NCBI RefSeq assembly: GCF_001298525.1
Contig: NZ_CP012708.1
Location: forward strand, 1-15,605
Direction of reading: 5' to 3'
Length of the DNA stretch: 15,605 bases
Source of the DNA: Psychrobacter urativorans
Lineage (GTDB): Bacteria > Pseudomonadota > Gammaproteobacteria > Pseudomonadales > Moraxellaceae
In this document: positions 7,153 to 13,572 of the stretch, one piece after another
Layout: every line of letters starts with the position of its first letter
Numbering within the stretch: the first letter of the stretch is position 1
Translations under genes and position numbers: made by a program
Notes under the pieces: model-generated
The model's input: the letters and a program-made list of their open reading frames with translations, nothing else
Databases searched by the model: none
What the model was told of the DNA's origin: nothing

Positions 7153-7641
7153 ATGAAAAACATGACTAAAGTAATAATGGCAGGTGTTTTAGCAGTAGGT
7201 ACGTTGGCTGCTGGTTGCCAAACTACCCCTACCGTGACAACTCCAGTAGAACAGACAGTTACATCAAATATCCTACAATCCTATAATTGGCAATTGGTTG
7301 ATGCCAAAGGAACTAATAACACTAAAGTTCCTCAGCTATTCTTTGATCCAAGTAACCCACTGATTTTAGAATTTACGAGTGAGAACGGTAATAATTTTGT
7401 TAGCCTATTGAATACTTGTAATAACATGGCTGCTGGTTATAGCATTGTGAATGGCAACGTACAGGTAGGCAATATAAGAAGCACCAGAATGGCTTGCCCA
7501 GAACCACAAGCAAGTTTTGATAAAGCAGCCGTGGACACCGTAAAAGGTAAATACAGCATAAGCAAAAGTGCCAACAACTCACCTGTTTTGACCATTACTA
7601 ATGCTTATCAAGTCGCTAGCTTTAAAGCTATTGCTAAGTAA
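7153..7641 (+). CDS. META-domain (HslJ-like) lipoprotein
   Basis: This is a 162-aa predicted lipoprotein. The signal sequence MKNMTKVIMAGVLAVGTLAAG is followed by the lipidated Cys22 (lipobox LAAG-C), then a Thr/Pro-rich linker. Residues about 40-160 match the META domain pattern: an opening SYNWQLVDAKG, a hydrophobic strand ILEFT, the Cys-Asn pair NTCNNMAAGY (Cys89), and the conserved TRMACPEP (Cys115). META proteins such as HslJ are small envelope proteins linked to heat shock and novobiocin tolerance. The role of this one is unknown. The ribosome binding site is weak (AGG about 8 nt upstream). A strong terminator follows, so it is a single-gene unit. It could add envelope-stress fitness to the host, but that is inference. 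Confidence 0.82.
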   Translation: MKNMTKVIMAGVLAVGTLAAGCQTTPTVTTPVEQTVTSNILQSYNWQLVDAKGTNNTKVPQLFFDPSNPLILEFTSENGNNFVSLLNTCNNMAAGYSIVNGNVQVGNIRSTRMACPEPQASFDKAAVDTVKGKYSISKSANNSPVLTITNAYQVASFKAIAK

Positions 7642-7667
7642 GTCTGTCAAATAAACTAGTAAGTTAT

Positions 7668-7705
7668 AAATAACGCCTCACTATTAATTAGTGGAGCGTT
7701 ATTTT
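7668..7705 (+). terminator. Strong Rho-independent terminator
   Basis: AAATAACGC (7668-7676) pairs with GCGTTATTT (7696-7704), and an inner stem CACTA/TAGTG (7679-7683, 7689-7693) is separated by a small CT/GA internal loop. The right arm ends in TTTT. It begins 26 nt after the META lipoprotein stop. Confidence 0.85.
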
Positions 7706-8053
7706 GACACCTCAAAACGACTATTCAGCCTAAATGACCTCATATAATTGGCATTATAAGCATACTTCAGACCTACGAGGTAAGTTGAAAGTTTTAAGCG
7801 TGAAAAATATGGTGATACTGCTTGTCCTGAACCCTTTAAATTTGAGTGATTGCACTAAGAGAATTTGGTGTGGGCATGCTTTGTATCATGCGTAGAGATT
7901 TCAAGTAAAAATTGGCTAATTTCCTTACCTCTTTAGAGACTAAGGACTGATAGAGATAGAGATGATAAAGCGCTGTAAGTATTGACCAAGTTGCCTAAAC
8001 ATACGTTTTCTATTAGTATGGCTCCCAAAAAAAATGAGCTTTATGGGACGATT
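7706..8053. other. Intergenic region, no supported gene
   Basis: A 53-codon ORF (7734-7895, +) lacks a ribosome binding site and any recognisable motif. A short start-like segment at 7962 (ATG ATA AAG CGC TGT AAG TAT TGA, MIKRCKY) precedes the zinc-ribbon gene in another frame and might be a remnant of a longer N-terminus. Neither is called. Confidence 0.3.
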
Positions 8054-8254
8054 ATGCAAGGCAATAAAAGCAATCAACAAACCACGTCCTGTTGCTATGG
8101 TAGAAAAATAAGGCGCGGGCGAAAAATAATTAAGCTTAAAGGGTGGAAGGTTTTATTTTTAATTGCTTTCATAACTGGCATATGGGTCTTAGTGATCCTA
8201 TTTGATATTTTTACCCATAGGTGGACGTGTCTCCACTGTGGCTTAGAACAATAA
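8054..8254 (+). CDS. Small membrane protein, LITAF-like split zinc ribbon (copy 1, degenerate)
   Basis: This is a 66-aa protein made of a short N-terminus with Cys13-Cys14, a basic stretch (GRKIRRGRKIIKLKG), one hydrophobic segment (about 32-52, VLFLIAFITGIWVLVILFDIF) and a C-terminal CxxCG knuckle (RWTCLHCGLEQ; Cys59, Cys62). It aligns along its length with the protein at 8969 (SCC…GWK…TAGLW/TGIW…WxCxxCG). Two Cys knuckles split by a membrane-inserting segment is the layout of LITAF-like zinc ribbons. Here the first ligand of the N-terminal knuckle is Thr (TTSCC against CESCC), so the zinc site may be incomplete. The ATG at 8054 is chosen because it matches the paralogue's length and GGGACG lies upstream. 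A TTG at 7982 would add 24 residues with no match. Confidence 0.6.
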   Translation: MQGNKSNQQTTSCCYGRKIRRGRKIIKLKGWKVLFLIAFITGIWVLVILFDIFTHRWTCLHCGLEQ

Positions 8255-8312
8255 TCTATAATCCTGACTACATTAGCCACTGTCTATTATTGGAATTTTT
8301 TTAGGTACCCAC

Positions 8313-8531
8313 TTAATATTCTAACTTGTCAAACCAAACAACCCTTTTAAAGGCATCAAAGGCAACATAGATACCTTCGTTATCCTTTCTCGCATACCAA
8401 CACTCCTTCTTATTACCTGTCATTACCTCAAAAAACCTTTCATTTATAAAATTGCCGATAGTGCAGATATATCCTTCTACATAACAATTGTTGCCATCGG
8501 TACAGATCAGTTCATCACCAGTATTTATCAC
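8313..8531 (-). CDS. Small protein of unknown family, paralogue of the one at 9953-10189 (copy 1)
   Basis: This is a 72-aa soluble protein starting at a GTG. It shares much of its sequence with the product at 9953-10189: GDELICTDGNNCYVEG against GDKLICIDGNACYVAG, TIGNFINERFFEV against TVGDFINDKFFKI, then WYARKDNEGIYVAF against WYATKDDEGIYVRF, and WFDKLEY against WFDELEY. Alternating hydrophobic strands with Gly turns suggest a small beta-barrel, perhaps SH3-like; that fold is an inference. It converges on the zinc-ribbon gene at 8054 with 58 bp between stops. The ribosome binding site is poor. I do not recognise the family. Two divergent copies on one plasmid argue that it is a real gene. Confidence 0.75.
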   Translation of the reverse strand: MINTGDELICTDGNNCYVEGYICTIGNFINERFFEVMTGNKKECWYARKDNEGIYVAFDAFKRVVWFDKLEY

Positions 8532-8968
8532 TATTTTTCTTTACAATAAAAAAATGACAGATACAATACATGGGTATTTTATCGAAATAAATATAAAGAA
8601 GATTAATGGTCGATTTTTTTGGATAAACGTTGTCTTAATAATTTCAAAAAGAGCAGTAGGTAAACAAAATCGATAGCGTATTATTAATTTTATAATGCCT
8701 AATGAATCATGATAGGGGTGTTATACCGACCTTAAACGATAGGCTGTATGCCTAGTTATTAAGGTATTTTTAACTCTGACTCAGCTCCTTTAAGAATATT
8801 ACGCCATGCCTCTACATCCAAAGATAAGACAGAATAACTAATCCTGCTACAGTAAGTAGGATTAGTCCGTTGGGGGGAAACTCTTTCATAGCTATTTGTG
8901 CCGTGAGTCTATTAGGGAAGCACTATAGTCGATTGTTAAGAGGGTAAGCTTCGTTTTAGAGAAGAATG
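8532..8968. other. Intergenic region with inverted repeat and possible tiny hydrophobic peptide
   Basis: There is no large gene. ACTAATCCT (8837-8845) and AGGATTAGT (8858-8866) form a perfect 9-bp inverted repeat with a 12-nt spacer. On the minus strand, an ATG at 8889 opens a 25-codon ORF ending at 8812. It overlaps this repeat and encodes a mostly hydrophobic peptide. On the same strand another frame reads ISYSVLSLDVEAWRNILKGA and ends in a stop, which looks like decayed coding sequence. Confidence 0.4.
8812..8889 (-). CDS. Possible 25-aa single-span membrane peptide
   Basis: The minus-strand ORF starts MKEFPPNGLILLTVAGL and ends in an aromatic-rich tail (SYLWM) before TAG. It would form one membrane span. 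There is no convincing ribosome binding site. The ORF overlaps a 9-bp inverted repeat (8837-8866) that could fold the transcript, as in some type I toxin mRNAs. It may equally be a remnant of a longer membrane gene, because coding-like sequence continues in another frame downstream. This is a weak call. Confidence 0.2.
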   Translation of the reverse strand: MKEFPPNGLILLTVAGLVILSYLWM

Positions 8969-9181
8969 ATGGACAATCAAATAGAAAAAGAATATTTAAT
9001 CTGTGAGTCTTGCTGTAGGTTAACGCTTCATTCTCGAAAACCTATTAACATTAAGTGGCGAACACTTTTACTTTTGACAATATGTACTGCGGGGCTTTGG
9101 TTACTGTTAACTATGTACTGTGTTTATTTTACCCCTCAATGGAGATGTGTTAGATGTGGCTTTTTCACAGTAAAATATTAG
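8969..9181 (+). CDS. Small membrane protein, LITAF-like split zinc ribbon (copy 2)
   Basis: This is a 70-aa protein with an N-terminal knuckle CESCC (Cys12, Cys15, Cys16), one long hydrophobic segment (about residues 32-54, LLLLTICTAGLWLLLTMYCVYF) and a C-terminal knuckle WRCVRCGFF (Cys60, Cys63). A CxxC, hydrophobic insertion, CxxCG order is what LITAF-like zinc ribbons show, where the two knuckles join at the membrane surface to bind one zinc. This copy keeps all four ligands, unlike copy 1. The ATG at 8969 is favoured over the one at 8966 because AGAGAAG ends at 8964. It converges on the lipoprotein at 9217-9699, with stops 35 bp apart. The function is unknown; the LITAF comparison is by pattern only. 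Confidence 0.72.
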   Translation: MDNQIEKEYLICESCCRLTLHSRKPINIKWRTLLLLTICTAGLWLLLTMYCVYFTPQWRCVRCGFFTVKY

Positions 9182-9216
9182 GGTATAGCTTACTAACAGT
9201 AGCATTGAAGTTATTT

Positions 9217-9699
9217 CTATGGAGTGTACGCCTCATAATCACCATAAAAAACTACTAATCGCTCTGTAATGCATTCTTTGACAGGCGTATTTGCTATGTT
9301 TTTAATTTTATTAGATGTATAGGGGGTTGTGTAACCACCAGCTTCTATCATCTCACCCATTCTATATTTCTGACCTAAGAGTTTTAATTCTTTGTTCTTA
9401 ATATCAAATTTTACATGATGTTCAGGAAAAACTGGTGTCATCCAGTCTGTTCCATTAAAAGCTAACAGACAACCATTATCGAATTTAAACTCTACTACAA
9501 TAGCTGTTGGAGTAACGATAAGAGGTTGAGCTAAAGTACTTTTCGGTAAAGCATAGGTAAAGAAAGGCTCATTATCCTTTTTTTCAATAGTTTGTTTATT
9601 AGGGTCATTATCTACTGTCTGACAACCATTAAGCATCAAAAATGCTGACAAAATTAATACTGATTTTTTGATAGTTAAAGCTTGATGAAAACTATCCAT
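9217..9699 (-). CDS. Predicted lipoprotein of unknown function
   Basis: This is a 160-aa protein with a lipoprotein signal: MDSFHQALTIKKSVLILSAF followed by LMLNG and the lipidated Cys26. The mature part is Lys/Glu/Thr-rich with strand-like segments (AIVVEFKFDNGCLLAFNG, HHVKFDIKNKELKLLG) and two further Cys (in DNGCLL and VKECITE) that could form a disulfide. No META signature (TRMAC) is seen, though size and location resemble the other lipoprotein at 7153. The ATG at 9699 is preferred over TTG at 9708 because AAAGG lies about 9 nt upstream. Its upstream region holds the 18-bp motif also found before the META lipoprotein. Confidence 0.75.
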   Translation of the reverse strand: MDSFHQALTIKKSVLILSAFLMLNGCQTVDNDPNKQTIEKKDNEPFFTYALPKSTLAQPLIVTPTAIVVEFKFDNGCLLAFNGTDWMTPVFPEHHVKFDIKNKELKLLGQKYRMGEMIEAGGYTTPYTSNKIKNIANTPVKECITERLVVFYGDYEAYTP

Positions 9700-9814
9700 A
9701 TTACGCAACCTTTGAGATTATTCTGGAGAAATTAATAGCTTTGCACCTACATAAGAGGCAAATTTTAGAGGTGAGTACATTAAAATAGCATTACCAGTGC
9801 CCTAAAGCGGAGTA

Positions 9815-9832
9815 TTCAAGTCCTCACTAGGG
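9815..9832 (-). promoter_or_regulatory. Second copy of the 18-bp motif shared by two lipoprotein genes
   Basis: TTCAAGTCCTCACTAGGG on the + strand is the exact complement of 6930-6947. It lies 116 bp upstream of the lipoprotein start at 9699 and, relative to that gene, has the same orientation as the copy 205 bp before the META lipoprotein. It could be a shared regulatory element, or the remnant of a duplication or recombination that bounded this accessory block. Confidence 0.5.
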
Positions 9833-9952
9833 TACTGAAACGGTGAAAGCTATCATTAGCCTTTTTCTAATTATTAAATAATAGGAATACCATATTTTTA
9901 TCAGGGGTTACTATAACAAGTGAGCGAATAGCTATTTGGAAGGTAATTTTTG

Positions 9953-10189
9953 CTAAGCATAATCCTGATATTCTAATTCATCAAACCAAGCATCACTAAC
10001 TTGATCTTCTTTTGAGTTAAAGCGCACATATATGCCTTCATCATCTTTTGTTGCATACCAATATCCATTGTCAAAGCCTGTCCTTATTTTAAAAAACTTA
10101 TCGTTTATGAAATCTCCGACAGTGTAAATCTCACCTGCTACATAACAAGCATTTCCATCTATACAGATCAATTTATCACCTACCTTCAT
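9953..10189 (-). CDS. Small protein of unknown family, paralogue of the one at 8313-8531 (copy 2)
   Basis: This is a 78-aa soluble protein. The ATG at 10189 is chosen because GAGG lies 8 nt upstream and the paralogue aligns from this point (MKVGDKLICIDGNACYVAG). An upstream in-frame start at 10237 would add 16 residues without support. Conserved features with copy 1 are GDxLIC-DGN-CYV, GxFIN-(R/K)FF, a WYA-KD-EGIYV-F segment and the ending WFD-LEY. Three Gly-centred turns and strand-like stretches suggest a small beta-rich domain. No membrane span or known motif is present. It is the distal member of the accessory block, followed (in plasmid order) by the second replicon. Confidence 0.8.
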   Translation of the reverse strand: MKVGDKLICIDGNACYVAGEIYTVGDFINDKFFKIRTGFDNGYWYATKDDEGIYVRFNSKEDQVSDAWFDELEYQDYA

Positions 10190-10520
10190 CGTTTTTTCCT
10201 CTTTTGTTAATACTAAAATTACAAAAGCATATAGCATTGACCTAAAGGGAAAAGCTCATAATGTAGTGTTTTCGCGATATTTTGTGTGTTTACTTAGATG
10301 ATAGTCAAAATTAGAGATATCTATCTATAGATCTATATTGCTATTTTTAAAGTTTAATAACTGATTCCTAATTGAAATTATCAATTGCCTAGGTAATTAA
10401 AGAGGTAAGAAGGTAGTGTTTTATTCCAGAAATAGATGGAGTTTTAGTTTTTAATGTTTTTAAGAGCTTTTAAGAGCTTTTACGCTCGCTGTAGCCCTTA
10501 CCAGTCATAACTCTTAACGC
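10190..10520. other. AT-rich region before replicon 2 iterons
   Basis: No gene is seen. There is a perfect 12-bp palindrome TATAGATCTATA (10326-10337) and a GTAGTGTTTT direct repeat near 10264 and 10413. Tandem TTTTAAGAGC units precede the iterons. Stretch 10300-10400 is very AT-rich and may be the unwinding element of this origin (inference). Confidence 0.4.
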
Positions 10521-10608
10521 CCATACCCTTACGTTTAGCGACCCATACCCTTACGTTTAGCGACCCATACCCTTACGTTTAGCGACCCATACCCTTACGT
10601 TTAGCGAC
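10521..10608 (+). repeat. Iterons of replicon 2 (four identical 22-bp tandem repeats)
   Basis: The unit CCATACCCTTACG…TTTAGCGAC repeats perfectly at 10521-10542, 10543-10564, 10565-10586 and 10587-10608 with no spacers. It has no similarity to the iterons at 5715, so the two initiators should not share binding sites. The array ends 79 bp before the second Rep gene. Confidence 0.95.
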
Positions 10609-10613
10609 CTTAT

Positions 10614-10640
10614 AATTACAATGTATTATAGATTGTAATT
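10614..10640. promoter_or_regulatory. Probable Rep operator (inverted repeat) of replicon 2
   Basis: AATTACAAT (10614-10622) and ATTGTAATT (10632-10640) form a perfect 9-bp inverted repeat with a 9-nt spacer between iterons and the rep gene, the same position as the palindrome of replicon 1. It is a likely autorepression site. Confidence 0.6.
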
Positions 10641-10687
10641 TAATGATATTATAATGTTTTTATCGTCCGTCAACGAGTAAGCAAATA

Positions 10688-11650
10688 ATGAGCAAGTTAG
10701 TGGCCAAACATAATAAATTAATCAGCGCCAGTTACTCGCTTGGCGTACCTGAACAGCGCATTATCTTCTTAGCAATTGTAGCTGCTCGCGCACAGGATAA
10801 GCTGATTGATGCTAGAGGGGTGCTACAAATCCATGCAAGCAGCTACCAAGAGCAATTTAAGGTAGAAAAGCATTCAGCATATAAAGCATTGAAAAGTGCG
10901 ACCAGAGGCTTATTTGATGCTCATTTTGAATATGATGATATTCACGAACAGACAGGCAAAGATGCCCATAACTTTATTAGATGGGTACAAAAGATAAGAT
11001 ATATTAATGCAGCTGGAATGATTGAATTACAGTTTACCGATGACGTTATCCCATTGATAACGAGGCTAAGTGAACAATACACCGAGTACGATCTAAAGCA
11101 GGTGAGCGAGTTACAAAGTGAGTATGCAATCAGGATTTATGAGTTGATGATGCAATGGAAGTCTGTTGGTAAAACTAACGAGATAACGATTGATAACTTG
11201 CGTAAAAAACTAGGCGTTAAGCCTGAACAATACAAGCAAATGTGTAATTTTAAAACGAGGGTACTAGACCATGCCGTTAAACAAATTAATGAGCATACAG
11301 ACATAACCGTCAAGTATGAGCAGCATAAGACAGGCAAAACTATTACCTCTATATCTTTCACATTCAAAAGAAAGCAAGTCATTGAGCATAACAACGCAGC
11401 TCAGAATAAAGCAAGAGACACGGACACCCCCGACCTATTCCACAACATGACGGACAGCCAAATAGCCACGTTCAGTAGCAAGCTGGCAAACTTACCTGAA
11501 CTGGGTAGCAATGCCCCAATCGGTAAAAGCACCGCTGAATTTGCTGCGATCATTGCCAGTGAGCTTGCAGACGAAAGCAAGCAAGGCAAATATAGGCCTT
11601 ACTTGGAGAAGATGGGTTATAGACAGTCTAAGCCGCTTAAAACCGCCTAG
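10688..11650 (+). CDS. Rep_3 (RepB/RepM-type) replication initiator of replicon 2
   Basis: This is a 320-aa initiator of the Rep_3 superfamily, expected to bind the iterons at 10521-10608. The N-terminal family signature reads KLISASYSLGVPEQRIIFLAIVAAR. The first winged helix ends near residue 120 and the second domain holds SEYAIRIYELMMQWKSVG, LRKKLGVKPEQY, KTRVLDHAVKQINEHTDITVKYEQ and ISFTFKRK. It is clearly homologous to the Rep at 5869 but diverged, and its iterons differ, so the two may be compatible replicons joined in one plasmid rather than a recent duplication. The start ATG has only a weak ribosome binding site (GAG about 11 nt upstream), in line with low initiator expression. It is convergent with mobA, with 1 bp between the two stop codons. 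Confidence 0.95.
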   Translation: MSKLVAKHNKLISASYSLGVPEQRIIFLAIVAARAQDKLIDARGVLQIHASSYQEQFKVEKHSAYKALKSATRGLFDAHFEYDDIHEQTGKDAHNFIRWVQKIRYINAAGMIELQFTDDVIPLITRLSEQYTEYDLKQVSELQSEYAIRIYELMMQWKSVGKTNEITIDNLRKKLGVKPEQYKQMCNFKTRVLDHAVKQINEHTDITVKYEQHKTGKTITSISFTFKRKQVIEHNNAAQNKARDTDTPDLFHNMTDSQIATFSSKLANLPELGSNAPIGKSTAEFAAIIASELADESKQGKYRPYLEKMGYRQSKPLKTA

Positions 11651-11651
11651 T

Positions 11652-12785
11652 TTATGGTCGAGGATAGTAGGTGCGCTTTGGTTTGGGCTTGGGTATTGCC
11701 ATTTTAAGCTCTTTCTTATCGAACTCTGATTCATTATCAGGTAGGGTTGCATGGATACCAAGATCTAGCGGTTCAGGGGCTTTAATATCGCCATACAGTT
11801 CTTGATGATAGGCTACTTTCTTTTCCATACCCGTTTGCCACGTCTTTAAGTCTTTTCGATACTGGTAACGGCTATCGTTATCAAAGCTATTTTGCTCTCT
11901 CTCTTTACTGTAGGGGTGAGCGGTTCGACTATTGAAATCCCGCTCATAGATGTTACCTTTGAGCCGAATATTCTTCTTGATATTAGGGTGAGACACACTG
12001 ATTGAACGTTCCGTCTGTCGTTCGATGGTCAATCCCCAATCTTTCAGCACATAACTCACATCAAGTCTGTGCTGTAAACGCGATTGCTTAAACAATCTGA
12101 GCATCTGCCGATCAATGGCATCTTTGAGCAGCGCATGGCTGGGTGGGTTCTTGATAATCTCAGCGTCTTCATCCACCTCATCTTTCTCTGTCCTGCTTTT
12201 ACGCTTCACGTCAAAAGGCGTGGGTCGTGGCGCATTATTCACATAAGGACTCACCTCACGCTTGCGTATAGGATCATCAGGATTGGTCAGCTTATACTCA
12301 TGGTTGATGATATTTTTCAGCGCATTCACCCGTACCAAGTCCGCCCCTGCAAAAAAGGGCTGTAAACTCTTACCTGACCTTAGCTCCATACAGGGGATCA
12401 CAAAGTTTAGCTCTAGCCGTCCGACGGTGTCACTACCCTCAATCACCGCTCCGTATTCATCTGTCTTAGCTACTTTGGCTTTGTCGCTATGCTCAATCCA
12501 TAAAATATCGTATTGATCAGGATCAAGACCGGCAAACAACGTCTGCTCAAAACGCTGCATGATATCCATTTTCTGCTTATCGGTGAATGAATCGGCTCGT
12601 TCAGTAAAGGACAATACCCCTGATTTGTACTTTTGCTTAAATGGCGTGGCATTAATCAGCTGTTCCGTCATCATAGGATCGCCATAGAGCACCTTTGCGT
12701 CTGCTCGCTGCCTATCACTACCCAACAGGTAATTAAGCGGCCCTGCGCCTGAACCTGTGCCATGACGAAAGAACTTAACCAGCAT
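11652..12785 (-). CDS. mobA: MobA relaxase, MOBP/HEN (ColE1 MbeA-like), with internal insertion
   Basis: This is a 377-aa conjugative relaxase that nicks oriT and stays bound to the 5' end through a tyrosine. The N-terminus MLVKFFRHGTGSGAGPLNYLLG matches the ColE1 MbeA type, with the probable catalytic Tyr19. TPFKQKYKSGVLSF and GRLELNFVIPCMEL are further family segments. The HEN triad, which replaces the three-His motif in this group, is His99, Glu125 and Asn127. In ColE1 MbeA the His and Glu are 7 residues apart; here 26, because about 19 residues (KAKVAKTDEYGAVIEGSDT) are inserted. The C-terminal part is charged and shorter than in MbeA. The start ATG overlaps the mobC stop by one base, so the two are translationally coupled. 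No coupling protein or mating-pair genes are present. Confidence 0.93.
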   Translation of the reverse strand: MLVKFFRHGTGSGAGPLNYLLGSDRQRADAKVLYGDPMMTEQLINATPFKQKYKSGVLSFTERADSFTDKQKMDIMQRFEQTLFAGLDPDQYDILWIEHSDKAKVAKTDEYGAVIEGSDTVGRLELNFVIPCMELRSGKSLQPFFAGADLVRVNALKNIINHEYKLTNPDDPIRKREVSPYVNNAPRPTPFDVKRKSRTEKDEVDEDAEIIKNPPSHALLKDAIDRQMLRLFKQSRLQHRLDVSYVLKDWGLTIERQTERSISVSHPNIKKNIRLKGNIYERDFNSRTAHPYSKEREQNSFDNDSRYQYRKDLKTWQTGMEKKVAYHQELYGDIKAPEPLDLGIHATLPDNESEFDKKELKMAIPKPKPKRTYYPRP

Positions 12786-13120
12786 CAGTTATCACCTTGT
12801 AAGTTTTTCTCAATCAAATCAGTCAAAATCTCTCTAATGGCACTGATTTCAGTTAATACGTTCTGATCCAGCTCATTATGTGTATTGGCATGTTTGGCAA
12901 TCTGATTGAGGTTAGACCCCATACGGCCCAAGGCGCGAACCATATTAGGGTCTGCTTGTTTAATCGGAGTCGCCCCCAAGCATAAGTTACGCATCCATCC
13001 TGCTAAGGTCGCGTCAGTCTTGCGCTCATGCAGTCTTTTTAGCTCGTCATCTGTGACACGAATGGTGATTTCACGGGTGCGTTTTTCAGGGCGATTGTTG
13101 GAAGTTGTCATAAATGCCAT
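12785..13120 (-). CDS. mobC: MobC relaxosome accessory protein
   Basis: This is a 111-aa protein of the MobC family, which binds near oriT and helps the relaxase open the DNA. A basic N-terminus (NNRPEKRTREITIRVTDDEL) resembles a ribbon-helix-helix strand and helix. The MobC signature ALGRMGSNLNQIAKHAN is at about residues 63-79, followed by an acidic amphipathic helix (ILTDLIEKNL). It is the first gene of the mobC-mobA operon on the minus strand, and TGATG joins the two genes. An in-frame ATG at 13111 is an alternative start. Neither start has a strong ribosome binding site. Confidence 0.92.
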   Translation of the reverse strand: MAFMTTSNNRPEKRTREITIRVTDDELKRLHERKTDATLAGWMRNLCLGATPIKQADPNMVRALGRMGSNLNQIAKHANTHNELDQNVLTEISAIREILTDLIEKNLQGDN

Positions 13121-13164
13121 ATTCTCAATAAATCATTTATTAGAACCTTTCATAATACAACAGT

Positions 13165-13250
13165 CGTCATTGATGTAGCATCAGGACTTATTGGGTGCAC
13201 CACTATATTACCCAATTCTATACATTCCACACCCTAATAATAAAGATAGA
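13165..13250. other. Candidate oriT for MobA/MobC
   Basis: This is DNA just upstream of mobC, the usual place for a ColE1-type oriT. It holds TGATG-TAG-CATCA (13171-13183) and ATTGGGT (13190-13196) paired with ACCCAAT (13210-13216). The minus strand reads AAGTCCTGATG near 13175-13187, loosely like the TCCTG core of several MOBP nic sites. The nick position is not established. Confidence 0.35.
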
Positions 13251-13335
13251 AAACAGCAAAAATGCTCTCGACAATAATGTTTATTTAATAGACATCTATA
13301 TTATTTAGCGGATAAATAATTGATATATTTAATAT

Positions 13336-13377
13336 AATTAAGATGCTTAATTGTATATTTAATGTTACATTAAATAT
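13336..13377. promoter_or_regulatory. Two adjacent palindromes upstream of the pilus operon
   Basis: AATTAAG-ATG-CTTAATT (13336-13352) and ATATTTAATG-TTA-CATTAAATAT (13355-13377) are perfect inverted repeats of 7 and 10 bp, placed side by side in very AT-rich DNA about 200 bp before the pilin start. They could be repressor or activator sites, or H-NS-type nucleation DNA. The rest of 13251-13572 is AT-rich leader with no gene. A possible short in-frame extension starts at 13507. Confidence 0.45.
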
Positions 13378-13572
13378 CTAAATTACGTCTATATTTTCGT
13401 TTATGTAAATATATATTCTGCTAGTACCACATAAAAAAATTATGTTCATGGGTTCTAAATTATTAAAACACGTAATTTCCGCTATTTAGCAAGGCAGAGG
13501 ATAATAATGAATTTAATATTCACCTCTGCATCATTGAAACACTATGAGATTTACTCTCACTGGAGAATGACC

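Noticed and set aside
7734..7895. 53-codon + strand ORF after the META lipoprotein terminator
   Set aside because: No ribosome binding site, no motif and no paralogue. It is below what chance allows in this AT-rich DNA.
8488..8676. 62-codon + strand ORF overlapping the start of the gene at 8313-8531
   Set aside because: It is antisense to a gene supported by a paralogue, lacks a ribosome binding site, and its composition is that of AT-rich noncoding DNA.
12084..12516. + strand ORFs of 93 and 84 codons inside mobA
   Set aside because: They are antisense shadows of the conserved MobA coding sequence.
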